DNA of 64,000 nt, from the NCBI GenBank assembly GCA_002335605.1, contig BEDY01000005.1:558001-622000 (forward strand). The letters run 5' to 3'. Below are positions 1 through 10,368 of the stretch, one piece after another. A program made the position numbers and the translations under genes. Within the stretch, counting starts at the first letter, position 1, and the number at the start of each line of letters is the position of its first letter. Under the pieces are notes generated by a model. That model searched no databases. It was not told where the DNA came from and saw only the letters and a program-made list of their open reading frames with translations. The DNA comes from Prillingera fragicola (lineage: Eukaryota > Basidiomycota > Tremellomycetes > Trichosporonales > Trichosporonaceae).

Positions 1-421
1 TTGACCCACTCAGCCTGAATCTTGGCAACATTCTGTTGGTCCTTTGTAGACAGGTGAGCTGTTGGAATGGCAGCACCAGCCGGAATCGGTAGAGGAAAGT
101 TGGGGTTGGGTGTCGCAGGGGACGAGCTGGCGAGATTCTTGACCGACTTTGTCAAGCCATAATGACGCTGGTTGATTCGATTCAGAAGTTCTGGTACAAG
201 TGAGCCCTCGCCGGTACACTGCAACTTACGGCTGATCCTCTCATCCTTCTCCCTGATCTCTTGCAGCAGGAAAGTCACTTCCCCAGGCAGGTTATCGAGA
301 CCTGAGCTTGTCAGCTTGTGAGAACAAGAATCAATTACTCACTTGCCACAAACTCCGCTGCCACCGCGGCTGCCTCCTCTGCATTGAAGTGCGCATGAAC
401 GTGGAGAGGCGCAGCTGCCAT
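1..421 (-). CDS. ING-family histone-binding protein, 5' part (cut by window edge)
   Basis: This is the start of an inhibitor-of-growth (ING) gene, encoding a nuclear subunit of a histone acetyltransferase or deacetylase complex. Three exons read 343-421, 230-301 and 1-190, with introns of 41 and 39 bases (GTGAGT and GTAAGT donors). The frame holds across both joins and is still open at the window edge, so the PHD finger expected at the C-terminus cannot be seen. After an Ala/Glu-rich start the protein reads LDNLPGEVTFLLQEIREKD and then LLNRINQRHYGL, the helical pattern of the ING N-terminal domain. The chosen ATG (419-421) opens MAAAPLHVHAHF. Yng2-like is my best guess; a Pho23-like assignment is not excluded. 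Confidence 0.75.
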
Positions 422-674
422 CGTAAAATGTTTGTCAGCGGTTAATGCGGCAACTCTGAGATGAAACGAACGGTGACTTGTTGAGTGATTGGTGGCAAAT
501 AAGGAAATAGGCGCCTTCAAACAGAAACGCATGCCTAATAGTCCTTAAGGTTAGGCGCGCAACACTGATCACCAACCAGAAACCATGCGCGTCATGTACC
601 CGATTGTAGCCGACATCGGACTGCAAGGTTGTCTCAGCATCTACATCCCTCAAGTCACTCTCTGTGTCCGCATC

Positions 675-1147
675 ATGAGCGCTCAGACTGTTTTCCGCGC
701 CGGTGCTGCTCTTAGTAAGCCTCATTTGTGTAGGTGAAGCAGCCCTGATGTAACGACAGCCGCCACCGGCATGTCCTTTGGTGCCTTCGGCGCCCACGCG
801 CTGCGTTCCAACTTCCCGGACATGCCTGAGAAGTCCCACGGCTCGTGGGTTACGGGCTCCAGCTATCTCATTTATAATGGTCTTGCTTTGATGGCGATCT
901 CTGCTCACCCGAGTATTGCTCTTGGTGTCCGCAAGTACCGCATTGCTGCCAGTCTGATCGTTGGTGGATCTCTGGTATTCTCGGGAACTATCTTCGGCCT
1001 TGTTCTCGCGCGTGACAAGGTCGGCAAGGTCTTTGGCCCCCTGACGCCCATGGGCGGTCTGGCAATGATTGCTGGGTATGTTGAATGGTGTCTGTAGCCC
1101 ACTCTGGGAGCTGACTTGTGAACAGATACATCGCGCTCGCCTTCTGA
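675..1147 (+). CDS. DUF423 / TMEM256-family small membrane protein
   Basis: A 125-residue protein of the DUF423 (YgdD/TMEM256) family of small polytopic membrane proteins. Its biochemical role is not established. Exons are 675-714, 760-1075 and 1126-1147. The first intron ends at GACAG and the second starts GTATG and ends AACAG. Without the last splice the frame would end in an unrelated VEWCL tail, whereas splicing gives AGYIALAF. The family signature is clear near the start (MSFGAFGAHAL), followed by hydrophobic stretches around IYNGLALMAIS, IAASLIVGGSLVFSGTIFGLVL and the C-terminus. The upstream gap to the divergent ING gene is about 250 bases, so the two may share a promoter. Confidence 0.88.
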
Positions 1148-1316
1148 ATGAACCGTCTACAACGCCAACGTATGCGGCCACGTATGAATGATATGACATG
1201 GGAAGGGGCATTGCCAGTGATATGGCATCTGTGTGTACACGGCTGGGATGGCTTGAGGAACGACGGCGCGCCTAAACTGTGCACAGAGTGTTGCTCTGAT
1301 GCATACCTGTTGGCTC

Positions 1317-2261
1317 TCACGGGGGGAGCGGCCCGTTGGCTGGACTTTGCCTCTGTTGCTCCGTGCTGGTCATGATGGCAACATCAATGCCCAGTCCGTG
1401 CGCAGCCGCGAGCTCCTTCAGATGCTCCTCGTCTATACGGTCGACGAGGGTGAACGACTGCCCCAAAGCACGCGCAAACATCTTGGCACGATCAATTTGC
1501 TCCCAGACAAGCACCTCAGCCTCCTGCAACACAGCCTTGTATTCTTTGCACCACCGTTGGGATGGCATGTGGTGCGAGTCGAGGGAGTCCGGTTGTACAC
1601 CGGCGGTTTCCAGCACGCGCCCCATGAGATAGTACGCGCAGTGCGTATCGTGATTCATGAGCGAGAGCAGTGGCATTGTAAGCGGAGGCGGCGACAGCCC
1701 AGCTGAGGGGCGGCGGTGTTGAGACGTTGTGAGAGGCAGGGGCGGCGGCTGGGGGAGTCTGGGGAAGAGCACCAGCGACTGGGTGGCCAAGATGGTGAGA
1801 TAGTCCATAGCTGGTGGGAGTGGTAAGTTTGTAGTTCATGTTGCTGTCACAGACGTACCAAAGATGGGTGTCATAGTCGATGGGTTGAAGAGTCAGTGTC
1901 TGGCCGCTGGGAAGTGGGAACAGTGGCGAGGTAGTCGGTCGTGTGACTGGGGTGAGAAGCTTGTGTGGTTCTTAGGGCTGGGGAACATTACAAGGCCAGT
2001 GCCCATGGTGGTGGAGGGTGTCAGAGTGATGGTAGGCCCTTGCGTTGGGCGATAACCGTGTGATGTGTAATGCGTGCGATTGGGCGAGCAACAAAGACTG
2101 TCAGCCTTGGGGATGTGGGTATGCAACACAAAAATGTGAGGAAGCGCGTGCATGATTGTCTGCAGTCCGAGTCCTGGTAACGTGATGGCCAAAGTGCATA
2201 CTCCGTTGCTGTGGATATTCCAATCAGTCACACTCTTCAAGGGCAGCTGGATCCACCACAA
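1317..2261 (-). CDS. possible multi-exon hypothetical gene, structure unresolved
   Basis: Two minus-strand open stretches look partly coding but I could not join them into one model. The 3' piece (1317-1808) ends in a convincing helical segment reading LVWEQIDRAKMFARALGQS and LVDRIDEEHLKELAAAHGL. The 5' piece (about 1893-2261) contains LKSVTDWNIHSNGVCTLAI followed by His/Pro/Ser-rich sequence. A third short frame (about 1840-1975, including SGQTLTLQPIDYDTHLW) lies between them. A GTACGT...CACCAG intron near 1812-1858 is plausible but does not restore the frame of the 3' piece from any upstream piece I tried. No family is recognised. It could be the C-terminal part of a transcription factor, a degraded gene, or chance. 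Confidence 0.3.
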
Positions 2262-2514
2262 AGCACATGACTTGAACGTGTACTACGACGCAATGCATCG
2301 CACCTAAAAACCTAACAGGGGGAATATTACGAGGGCCAGCCATGCAATGAAGGACTCGTTGTGCCTGCCAACACAAACGGGAAGGGAGAGAATTCAATGA
2401 GTTGATCCACCTACGCGTCTGCTAACGCGTCGGTAAAACGAGGGTGTCGATGTAGGGGTATGAAGAGTGTCGTGAAAAAGTCCATAAATCCGCCCCGTTC
2501 TAGGTAAACCACGT

Positions 2515-5500
2515 CTAGCGGTACTCGTTAAACTCGAGCGAGTTGGCCTGAAGCGTCGGTTGAGAGATCATCGTCTTCTGCACCGAACGACGCTGAGGTC
2601 GCTGCGACATGCGCGGAGAAGTCGGTGAAGTGCGACTATACATGTCGTCGAAGGGGTTTTGACTCGTGCGGTGAGCCGCAACAGAGGCGCCAGTGGTGGC
2701 AAAGTTGGTGTTCTGGAACCAGGACGAGCCAAACACGGAGTTGACGTACGATGCCTGCGTAGGCGATGTGTCGCCAACCCCAGCTTGGTCTGTATAGAAC
2801 GAGTCGACCTGGCGGTGGCGCATAGCAGGATAGTTGTCAAGGGGCGAGGCATAGAATGAACTGGGGCGGTCGTCAATCTCGGACGCAGCGATGGACGGCG
2901 TGTTCGAGAAACGACGTTCATCGCCGAATGGATTGTCTCCGCTGCGGCCGGAGAACATGGACATGTGCTCGGACAAGCGCTTGTTGACAGCGCGGTCATT
3001 GGCGCGCTTGACGCGCTTCAGAATCCAGTAAACAAGCAGGATCCAAAGAAGACCGCCAACGCCAACACAGACACCAATGATGATGTCCCTCTTGCGAGAA
3101 TTCGACTGAGTCGTGTTGGTGGTGTCCGATGTCGCCTTCACGGACTCGGAGTTGAGAGGGTGGGTCGAGTCAATGTAGCTCGCCAGCTTGCCTGCGATGC
3201 CAGTTTGGTTGTACAACGGCGACGAGCCAGTCGCCACGTACGCCTCCAGGGTGGAGAACAGGTTCTTGGGGATGTAACCTAACCAAATGGTGCCGAGGGT
3301 CGTGGGATCGTTGCTGACAGGGCGGTACTGGCGCAAGCCGTAGGTCTTGACCTCCGAGGGGTCAATCTGGAGAGCTGTGCCAAGTAGCTCGGGGAAGGTG
3401 ATGAATAGCTGGACAGCAACGTCGGGCTCGCCAAGGACCCACATCCACGGGTAAGCGTTGATGTTGAGGAGGATTGAGACGAGCTCGTCATCTTTCGTGT
3501 CCGGAACCTCTGCAGTCTTGTTGGGAGGGGTGGCGGGCACAATCAGTGACGGAAGACTGTTGGGGTTGGCTGTCGTCATGGGAGATGCGGTGGGGGTAGC
3601 AAGTCCCGTCGATGACTGAGACGTCGACGTCGTGGCACTGTACGCAATGAGATCCGTCTGAGTCGGAGTGTATGCGTCAGAGTCGACAGGAGGCAACGAA
3701 GTAGGCGCTGGTGTCGCAGACGGAGAAGCCTCCGGCGCCTCCGAGGGTGAGGGATTCACAACAGGCTCCGAAGGCGAAGGACTCACACCAGGCGACGCGC
3801 TGACAGAAATGTCCTGCGACGAGGTCACCGATGGGTCCACTGGAAGCGAAGGCGTCGTCGTCGGATCAACGGGAGGCGAAGGCGTCGTCGTGGGGTCCAC
3901 GGGAGGCGAAGGCGTCGTCGTGGGGTCCACGGGAGGCGAAGGCGTCGTCGTGGGGTCCACGGGAGGCAAAGGCGTCGTCGTGGGGTCCACGGGAGNNNNN
4001 NNNNNNNNNNNNNNNNNNNNNNNNNNNNNNNNNNNNNNNNNNNNNNNNNNNNNNNNNNNNNNNNNNNNNNNNNNNNNNNNNNNNNNNNNNNNNNNNNNNN
4101 NNNNNNNNNNNNNNNNNNNNNNNNNNNNNNNNNNNNNNNNNNNNNNNNNNNNNNNNNNNNNNNNNNNNNNNNNNNNNNNNNNNNNNNNNNNNNNNNNNNN
4201 NNNNNNNNNNNNNNNNNNNNNNNNNNNNNNNNNNNNNNNNNNNNNNNNNNNNNNNNNNNNNNNNNNNNNNNNNNNNNNNNNNNNNNNNNNNNNNNNNNNN
4301 NNNNNNNNNNNNNNNNNNNNNNNNNNNNNNNNNNNNNNNNNNNNNNNNNNNNNNNNNNNNNNNNNNNNNNNNNNNNNNNNNNNNNNNNNNNNNNNNNNNN
4401 NNNNNNNNNNNNNNNNNNNNNNNNNNNNNNNNNNNNNNNNNNNNNNNNNNNNNNNNNNNNNNNNNNNNNNNNNNNNNNNNNNNNNNNNNNNNNNNNNNNN
4501 NNNNNNNNNNNNNNNNNNNNNNNNNNNNNNNNNNNNNNNNNNNNNNNNNNNNNNNNNNNNNNNNNNNNNNNNNNNNNNNNNNNNNNNNNNNNNNNNNNNN
4601 NNNNNNNNNNNNNNNNNNNNNNNNNNNNNNNNNNNNNNNNNNNNNNNNNNNNNNNNNNNNNNNNNNNNNNNNNNNNNNNNNNNNNNNNNNNNNNNNNNNN
4701 NNNNNNNNNNNNNNNNNNNNNNNNNNNNNNNNNNNNNNNNNNNNNNNNNNNNNNNNNNNNNNNNNNNNNNNNNNNNNNNNNNNNNNNNNNNNNNNNNNNN
4801 NNNNNNNNNNNNNNNNNNNNNNNNNNNNNNNNNNNNCGACAGGAGGCTCAGGCGAAGACGAAGGAGACGGCGTCGGGTCGACAGGAGGCTCAGGCGAAGA
4901 CGAAGGAGACGGCGTCGGGTCGACAGGAGGCTCAGGCGAAGACGAAGGAGACGGCGTCGGGTCGACAGGAGGCTCAGGCGAAGACGAAGGAGACGGCGTC
5001 GGGTCGACAGGAGGCTCAGGCGAAGACGAAGGAGACGGCGTCGGGTCGACAGGAGGCTCAGGCGAAGACGAAGGAGACGGCGTCGGGTCGACAGGAGGCT
5101 CAGGCGAAGACGAAGGAGACGGCGTCGGGTCGACAGGAGGCTCAGGCGAAGACGAAGGAGACGGCGTCGGGTCAACAGGAGGCTCTGACGACGGTGTCAC
5201 CGATGGGCTGACAGAGGGCGGCTCCGACGCGGAAGGTGACGACGAAAGTGACGACGAAGGTGACGACGAAGGTGACGACGAAGGCGTCACCGATGGGCTG
5301 ACAGAGGGCTCCGACGCGGAAGGTGACGACGAAGGCGTCACCGATGGGCTGACAGAGGGATCCGACGTGGAAGGCGACGACGAAGGTGACGACGAAGGTG
5401 GCGACGAAGGTGACGACGAAGGCGTCACCGATGGGCTGACAGAGGGCTCCGACGCGGAAGGCGACGACGAAGGCGTCACCGATGGGCTGACAGAGGGCTC

Positions 5501-6919
5501 CGACGTGGAAGGCGACGACGAAGGCGACGACGAGGGAGTCACCGATGGGCTGACAGAGGGCTCCGACGCGGAAGGCGACGACGAGGGAGTCACCGACGCG
5601 GAAGGCGACGATGAGGGAGTCACCGATGGGCTGACAGAGGGCTCCGACGCGGAAGGCGACGACGAAGGCGTCACCGATGGGCTGACAGAGGGCTCCGACG
5701 CGGAAGGCGACGACGAGGGCGACGACGTAGGAGTCACCGATGGGCTGACAGAGGGCGACGACGCGGAAGGCGACGACGAAGGTGACGACGAAGGCGTCAC
5801 CGATGGGCTGACAGAGGGCTCCGACGCGGAAGGCGACGACGAGGGCGACGACGAAGGAGTCGCCGATGGGCTGACAGAGGGCTCCGACGCGGAAGGAGTC
5901 ACCGATGGGCTGACAGAGGGCGACGACGAGGGCGACGACGAAGGAGTCACCGATGGGCTGACAGAGGGCGACGACGCGGAAGGCGACGACGAGGGCGACG
6001 ACGAAGGAGTCACCGATGGGCTGACAGAGGGCTCCGACGCGGAAGGCGACGACGAAGGCGTCACCGACGGGCTGACAGAGGCCTCCGACGCGGAAGGCGA
6101 CGACGAAGGTGTCACCGATGGGCTGACAGCGGGCTCCTGCGAAGGCGACTGCGAAGGCAATGCTGACGAAGACGATGACGAGGACGAGGACGAGGACGAG
6201 GACGGCGGCGGGCTCACGGGGGGCTCAGAAGGCTCAGAAGGTGTGGGTGACGAGGAGCCCTCAGGTGTGGGCGAAGGAGAGGGCGACTCGTCCACCTCAG
6301 GAGTGGGTGAAGGTGAGGGCTCCGGAGTGGGTGAGGGGGATCGCTCAGTATCCGGCGTCGGGGTCACCGAAGGCTCCGAGGGCGTGGGCGAGGGAGACGG
6401 CTCGGCGTCTGGAGTGGGTGAGGGGGAGGGGGAGGGCTCGGCGTCAGGAGTGGGCGAGGGGGAGGGCTCGGCGTCAGGAGTGGGCGAGGGCGAGGGCTCG
6501 GCGTCAGGAGTGGGCGAGGGGGAGGGCTCGGCGTCAGGAGTGGGCGAGGGTGACGGCTCGGCGTCCGGAGTGGGTGACGGTGAGGGTTCAACAACCGGAG
6601 TTGGCGAGGGTGACGGCTCGCCATCCGGAGTAGGAGATGCGACTGATTCCCCGGCGCCAACACCAACAGACGCAGACACATCGGCGATTACAGAGACTGA
6701 ATCAAGAGTCAACGAAGAACACAAACTTGGCTGAACAGACTTACCATCGACCTGGCGCCGAAGGTTGTCCAAGCGCGAACCTCCACGGTGCTCAACCCTG
6801 CGCACCCTTTGGGTGCGTGCAGCAACAGCCACCTGGGGGGCAAGAAGGAAAACTACAAGAAGAAGAGCGGCAAGCATGCGATAGCTGCCGCTCCTTTGAC
6901 GGCCATCGCCTTTACCCAT
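2515..6919 (-). CDS. MSB2: Msb2-like signalling mucin (assembly gap inside)
   Basis: A single-pass surface mucin that in relatives feeds surface or osmotic cues into Cdc42/MAPK pathways. The first ATG is at 6919; the frame extends further upstream only to a TTG. A signal peptide (LAALLLVVFLLAPQVAVAA) is followed by a very long Ser/Thr/Pro-rich region of tandem repeats broken by 841 Ns at 3996-4836. Past the gap comes the conserved Msb2 extracellular domain (AYPWMWVLGEPDVAVQLF ... LGYIPKNLFSTLEAYV), then one membrane helix (DIIIGVCVGVGGLLWILLVYW, about 3019-3095) and a cytoplasmic tail of about 170 residues. The frames on the two sides of the gap do not match, so the gap length is wrong by at least one base. 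A 48-base in-frame intron (6697-6744) probably follows the signal peptide. Family assignment rests on the membrane-proximal domain. Confidence 0.85.
3841..3995 (-). repeat. 30-base coding tandem repeat, up to the gap
   Basis: About five copies of a 30-base unit encode a ten-residue PVDPTTTPSP-type repeat in the mucin. The copies nearest the gap are almost identical, which explains why the assembly failed here. Confidence 0.9.
3996..4836. other. assembly gap (841 N)
   Basis: Runs of N fill the middle of the mucin repeat region. The repeat unit differs on the two sides (30 bases below, 42 bases above), so the unseen sequence contains at least one switch of repeat type. 841 is not a multiple of three and the flanking reading frames disagree, so this length is not the true one. 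Confidence 0.98.
4837..5172 (-). repeat. 42-base coding tandem repeat, eight copies
   Basis: Eight virtually identical 42-base units encode a 14-residue PVDPTPSPSSSPEP-type repeat. Identity at synonymous sites points to recent expansion or homogenisation. Confidence 0.93.
5185..6640 (-). repeat. degenerate Ser/Pro coding repeats of the mucin
   Basis: Imperfect repeats encode variations of SEPSVSPSVTPSSSPSA (about 5185-6130), then a polyserine run (about 6165-6205), then DAEPSPSPTP-type ten-residue repeats (about 6300-6640). Copies differ by insertion or loss of SSPS blocks, so they are older than the perfect arrays beside the gap. Confidence 0.9.
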
Positions 6920-8805
6920 GTTCGAAAGCCTTCTAGGTATGATAACAGTCAAAGAGATGAAACGTGTGATAAGTTATCCGTTGCTCTAGAGGGCGAGTCG
7001 AGACATGTGACAGGCTAGGCAAGAGTCACTTGGCGAGAGAGAGGTGGCGACGTACGCCGAGCGGGCAGTGGACCGCGTGAGACGAGCTACGAGAGTGCGC
7101 GGCTAGCGACTTGCAGCAAGCGGCAGGAGAGGGTATCGGGGATAGATGAATGCGCGTCGCGTACTCGTACACGCAGCGAAATCACAAGAGGAAGGAGGGG
7201 GTTTGGAATAAGCAGAGAGGTCGGCAAGGGGGGGGGGAGGAGTAGGACGAGTCGTATGGACGTGCGCGCCTTGGTCGAGAGGGTCGAGAGTCGAAAGGTC
7301 GAAGGGGAAGGGCAAAGGGGTCGATAGAAAGAGCGTGGGGTACGGCGAGCAGTCGCGAAAGAGCAAGAAGTGTCGAAGATTGAGCTTTTGGTAGGAAGGG
7401 TAGATGGAAGAGGACGAGTCTACGCACTCGAGGATGAGAGAGAGGTTCTCGAAGAGAATGTGTGTTGGGTGCTTTGCTGTCTTGCGTCTTGCCAGTAGGG
7501 ATGGGTTGCATAGGGCCCTCGCGTTCAGCGGAAGGCCGTCACGGGGAGACAAAGAGGGCTCAAAGAGGGGTGGCCATCAATCACACACGGCCCTGTGCCT
7601 GAGAGCCTACCGGACGCCCCAGCCGCGCAGGCAAGGACAGGCTCGTGCCCTCGGATCCTCGGCCTCCCCCTTCCCGTGACAGGGATAGGCAAAAAAAGTG
7701 CCGGGCTGGCACGAAACCCCCTCCGAAACCAATGGCCCACTAGCATGCGCGGGGGGGCAGAGGCTCTAAGGGTGAGGGCGGGACACAGTTCAGGGTCGCC
7801 ATGTTGGCGTCTTGTCCACCAAGGCAAACCAGCCTTTGCTTTTTTTTTGCGCCCTGGCAGCCGGCCACTGACCTGGTGCCGCGCAACGTGCAGAGTAGCA
7901 CGCAGGCCCAAGAGCGCGAGATCGCCTGAACCTCCCGTGCCTGTGCTCTCTGATCCTGCGGCCAGTCGCCTTTGGGCCTGTGCGCTCCCCATCCAGATTC
8001 CTCGACTGGGTGGTTCGGTTCATCTAGCCTGCAGCGTTACAGCATATGTTGGCCAAACAAGTCTTCTTGCATCCCTTCCTCAGGCTTATTGCGAATGCCG
8101 CTGTCGGGCCGCATTGCCCTGCCGCGCGTTGTTGAGAAGAACCTAGGCTGTCCATCACGGCGTGACTCGTTTGAGCATCCGCTGGGCGCCGTCGGCCGTG
8201 GTCCAAAGGGAGGGACGGTCAACACTCCACCGAATGCACCGGCATACCTTCAAAGTGGTGCCACGCGTTCAATCGGATTTACTCTGTAGCGGATGGAAAC
8301 GAAGGCCTTGCCACTGGAACGAGGAACGGGTTGTGTTGCCGACAGATGTGGCCGGGCCAGCCGTCGTCGTAGCCTGGAAATTCTGGACACAGTCGAATAG
8401 GTGCCTTAAGAGCGTGTTGTGGCCACGCGTGTTCGTGGCACTCTTTTTATACATCCATCAGCCACTCGAGAACCCACGTTTGATTCCTCTAGGTCATTCC
8501 CGCCACCGATAAAGCTTTTGATGCTCAGAGTGTGGTGGGATCCACGTAAACCTTGTAGCGAACAAACTCATTGTTAACCGATCGTGGAGGATCCCAGCTG
8601 GGATAGGGGCATTCGGCAGTCGTGACGTGAACCTCGCCACAGCTGCGCAAGGCGAGTGAGATCAGGCTTTAACGTAATTAATGGGGGGGTACGTTTAAGA
8701 TGTGCCCTTTGACCTCCACATTCGGATGACAGCTGTATTCTGACGCACATTGATTCGCATTCGTGTACATTGTCGAATCTCAATTGCTCTCTAGTACCAA
8801 GCACG
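6920..8805. other. gene-free interval between MSB2 and the thioredoxin gene
   Basis: About 1.9 kb between two divergent genes, so it should hold both promoters and untranslated leaders. A purine-rich stretch at 7020-7480 (pyrimidine-rich in the MSB2 sense) would suit a long 5' leader for MSB2. A 183-codon open frame at 7595-8146 lacks any recognisable motif and is not accepted. No RNA gene or mobile element is recognised. Confidence 0.6.
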
Positions 8806-9961
8806 ATGGCGCCGAACCTTACAGAGATTGGCTCAACTTCCCGTATGTGTCGACTGACGGGTGCTGAGCTGACGGGAAGAGTTTGACGCACTGGTCAAGG
8901 CCATGCCGACGACGCAGCTCATGGTTATTGGTAAGGAGATGGCGACGGCCTTCGTTGGTATTGGATCCTTGCTGACACACTCGCAGACTTCCATGCAGTA
9001 TGTTGATACGCTTGGAATATTTAATTCACTAATCTCCAGGTGTGGTGCGGTCCTTGCCATGCCATCGCGCCGGTTTATGCGCAACTCGCCACCAAGGTTT
9101 GTTCGCAATGTGTAATGGGATATGCTGACCTTGGAAGTATGCCCATGTGAAGTTCGTCGTAGGTACTTTCAGGTGTGCAGCATCAGATTTGGCATTGACG
9201 ATGATAGAAAATCGACGTCGATGCTCAGCAAGACCTTGCTCGGCGTTTCCGAGTGTCGGCCATGCCAACGTTCAAGTTCCTCAAGGGTGGCAAGGAGATC
9301 GATGAGGTTCGTCATCACATGCACGCCAACCACTGACCATGGCAGCTACGTGGCGCATCTCCTCCGCAGCTCAACGCTCTTGTTGCCAAGCACGCCGGCC
9401 CCGTCCCCGCTGCCAAGCCAGCCGCGGTCGAGTCTCGCGAACCCATTGAAGGCTCCTTGCTCCACTATGTGTCCGCCTCGGGTCTGTCCTGTCTCGGCGA
9501 GGCAAATGCCCACCCGTTATCCTCCATTGTTGGCCCCGATGCGGGTCCCAAGGGGCGCAGTTATCTCGAATCGGACGCGGACCCGGAGCTGCTGATCTCG
9601 ATGCGAGTGAGTAATGACTGCCTTTGGACTTTCCTTTGCTCATAGTTTCCAGTTCAACGAGGCCGTAAAGATCAAGGCCATTTCAATCTTTGGTGGCGTG
9701 TCACCGGAGCAGGCACCCAAGACGATTCGTCTGTTCGTGAATCAGAGCACTCTGGACTTCAGCGACGTCGAGTCCCATGAGCCCGCCCAGGAGCTCGTCC
9801 TGACCTCGGAGGATATCCGTGGCAAAAAGGTGGATCTCCGCTTTGTACGCTTCCAGACTGTACACAGCCTCCACATTCTCGTCAAGGACAATCAGGAGGG
9901 GGACGAAACCACTCGCATCGACTCTATCGACCTTTTCGGCACGACGGTCACCAAGGCTTAA
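8806..9961 (+). CDS. thioredoxin-like protein with C-terminal PITH domain (TXNL1 type)
   Basis: A 281-residue thioredoxin-PITH protein. Relatives associate with the proteasome and act as redox proteins in the cytoplasm. Eight exons: 8806-8842, 8880-8930, 8987-8997, 9040-9096, 9138-9158, 9208-9306, 9346-9606 and 9653-9961. Exons 3 and 5 are only 11 and 21 bases, but skipping either destroys the thioredoxin fold. The spliced protein has the active site VWCGPCHAIAP near residue 34, the cis-proline region SAMPTFKFLKGG, a linker, and a PITH domain containing LLISMRFNEAVKIKAISIFGG and the end motif RIDSIDLFGT. The acceptor before exon 8 is the second AG (TTTCCAG), because it alone gives MRFNEAV. 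Confidence 0.92.
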
Positions 9962-10368
9962 GCACAGCTGTTCAATCCGTAGGACTTAGACGCGCGTCAT
10001 GCATGAATGATACAGGCAGGCATAGCAGATATGCAGGTATATCGGCAGCCGGAACCATGTTCGATGACGGGTGACATGGGTGGCTTGCTCCGGGCCAAAT
10101 TCGGTCAGGTCCGAGAGCCTGGACTGGTCGAGCGCTGATGACATTTGCCACCTACTCGTCCTGGTCGGCCCTCATGGTCCTCGATGATGTTGACTTCAGT
10201 TTACCTCTACTCTGTTCATATTATACTTGAAGTTATCAGCAGCAAATCACCTTTATCCTAGCAAACGCAGCCACATACTTGGCTGTCCGCTTGTTGCCCG
10301 ACCACTTTACACAGCCATCCACCGCCAGCTGGCCCCAACACGTTTCTATCACTTGCTGGTCGACCCAC
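9962..10368. other. intergenic, 3' end of TXNL1-like gene and promoter of TVP38-like gene
   Basis: About 400 bases between two genes on the same strand. I see no gene or repeat here; it should hold a 3' untranslated region and the next promoter. Confidence 0.6.

Noticed and set aside
3841..5172. Regularly spaced repeats resembling a CRISPR array
   Set aside because: The repeats are contiguous without unique spacers, keep a codon frame and lie in a eukaryotic coding region.
3831..6734. Very long plus-strand open frame of Asp/Glu/Gly repeats opposite the mucin
   Set aside because: It is the antisense of the Ser/Pro repeats and crosses the N gap; a repeat whose unit is a multiple of three keeps several frames open on both strands.
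6920..6952. Upstream extension of the mucin frame
   Set aside because: The extension begins at TTG, not ATG; the ATG at 6919 leads directly into a good signal peptide.
7595..8146. 183-codon plus-strand open frame upstream of the thioredoxin gene
   Set aside because: Arg/Pro/Cys-rich with no motif and no flanking splice sites extending it; consistent with chance in GC-rich DNA.
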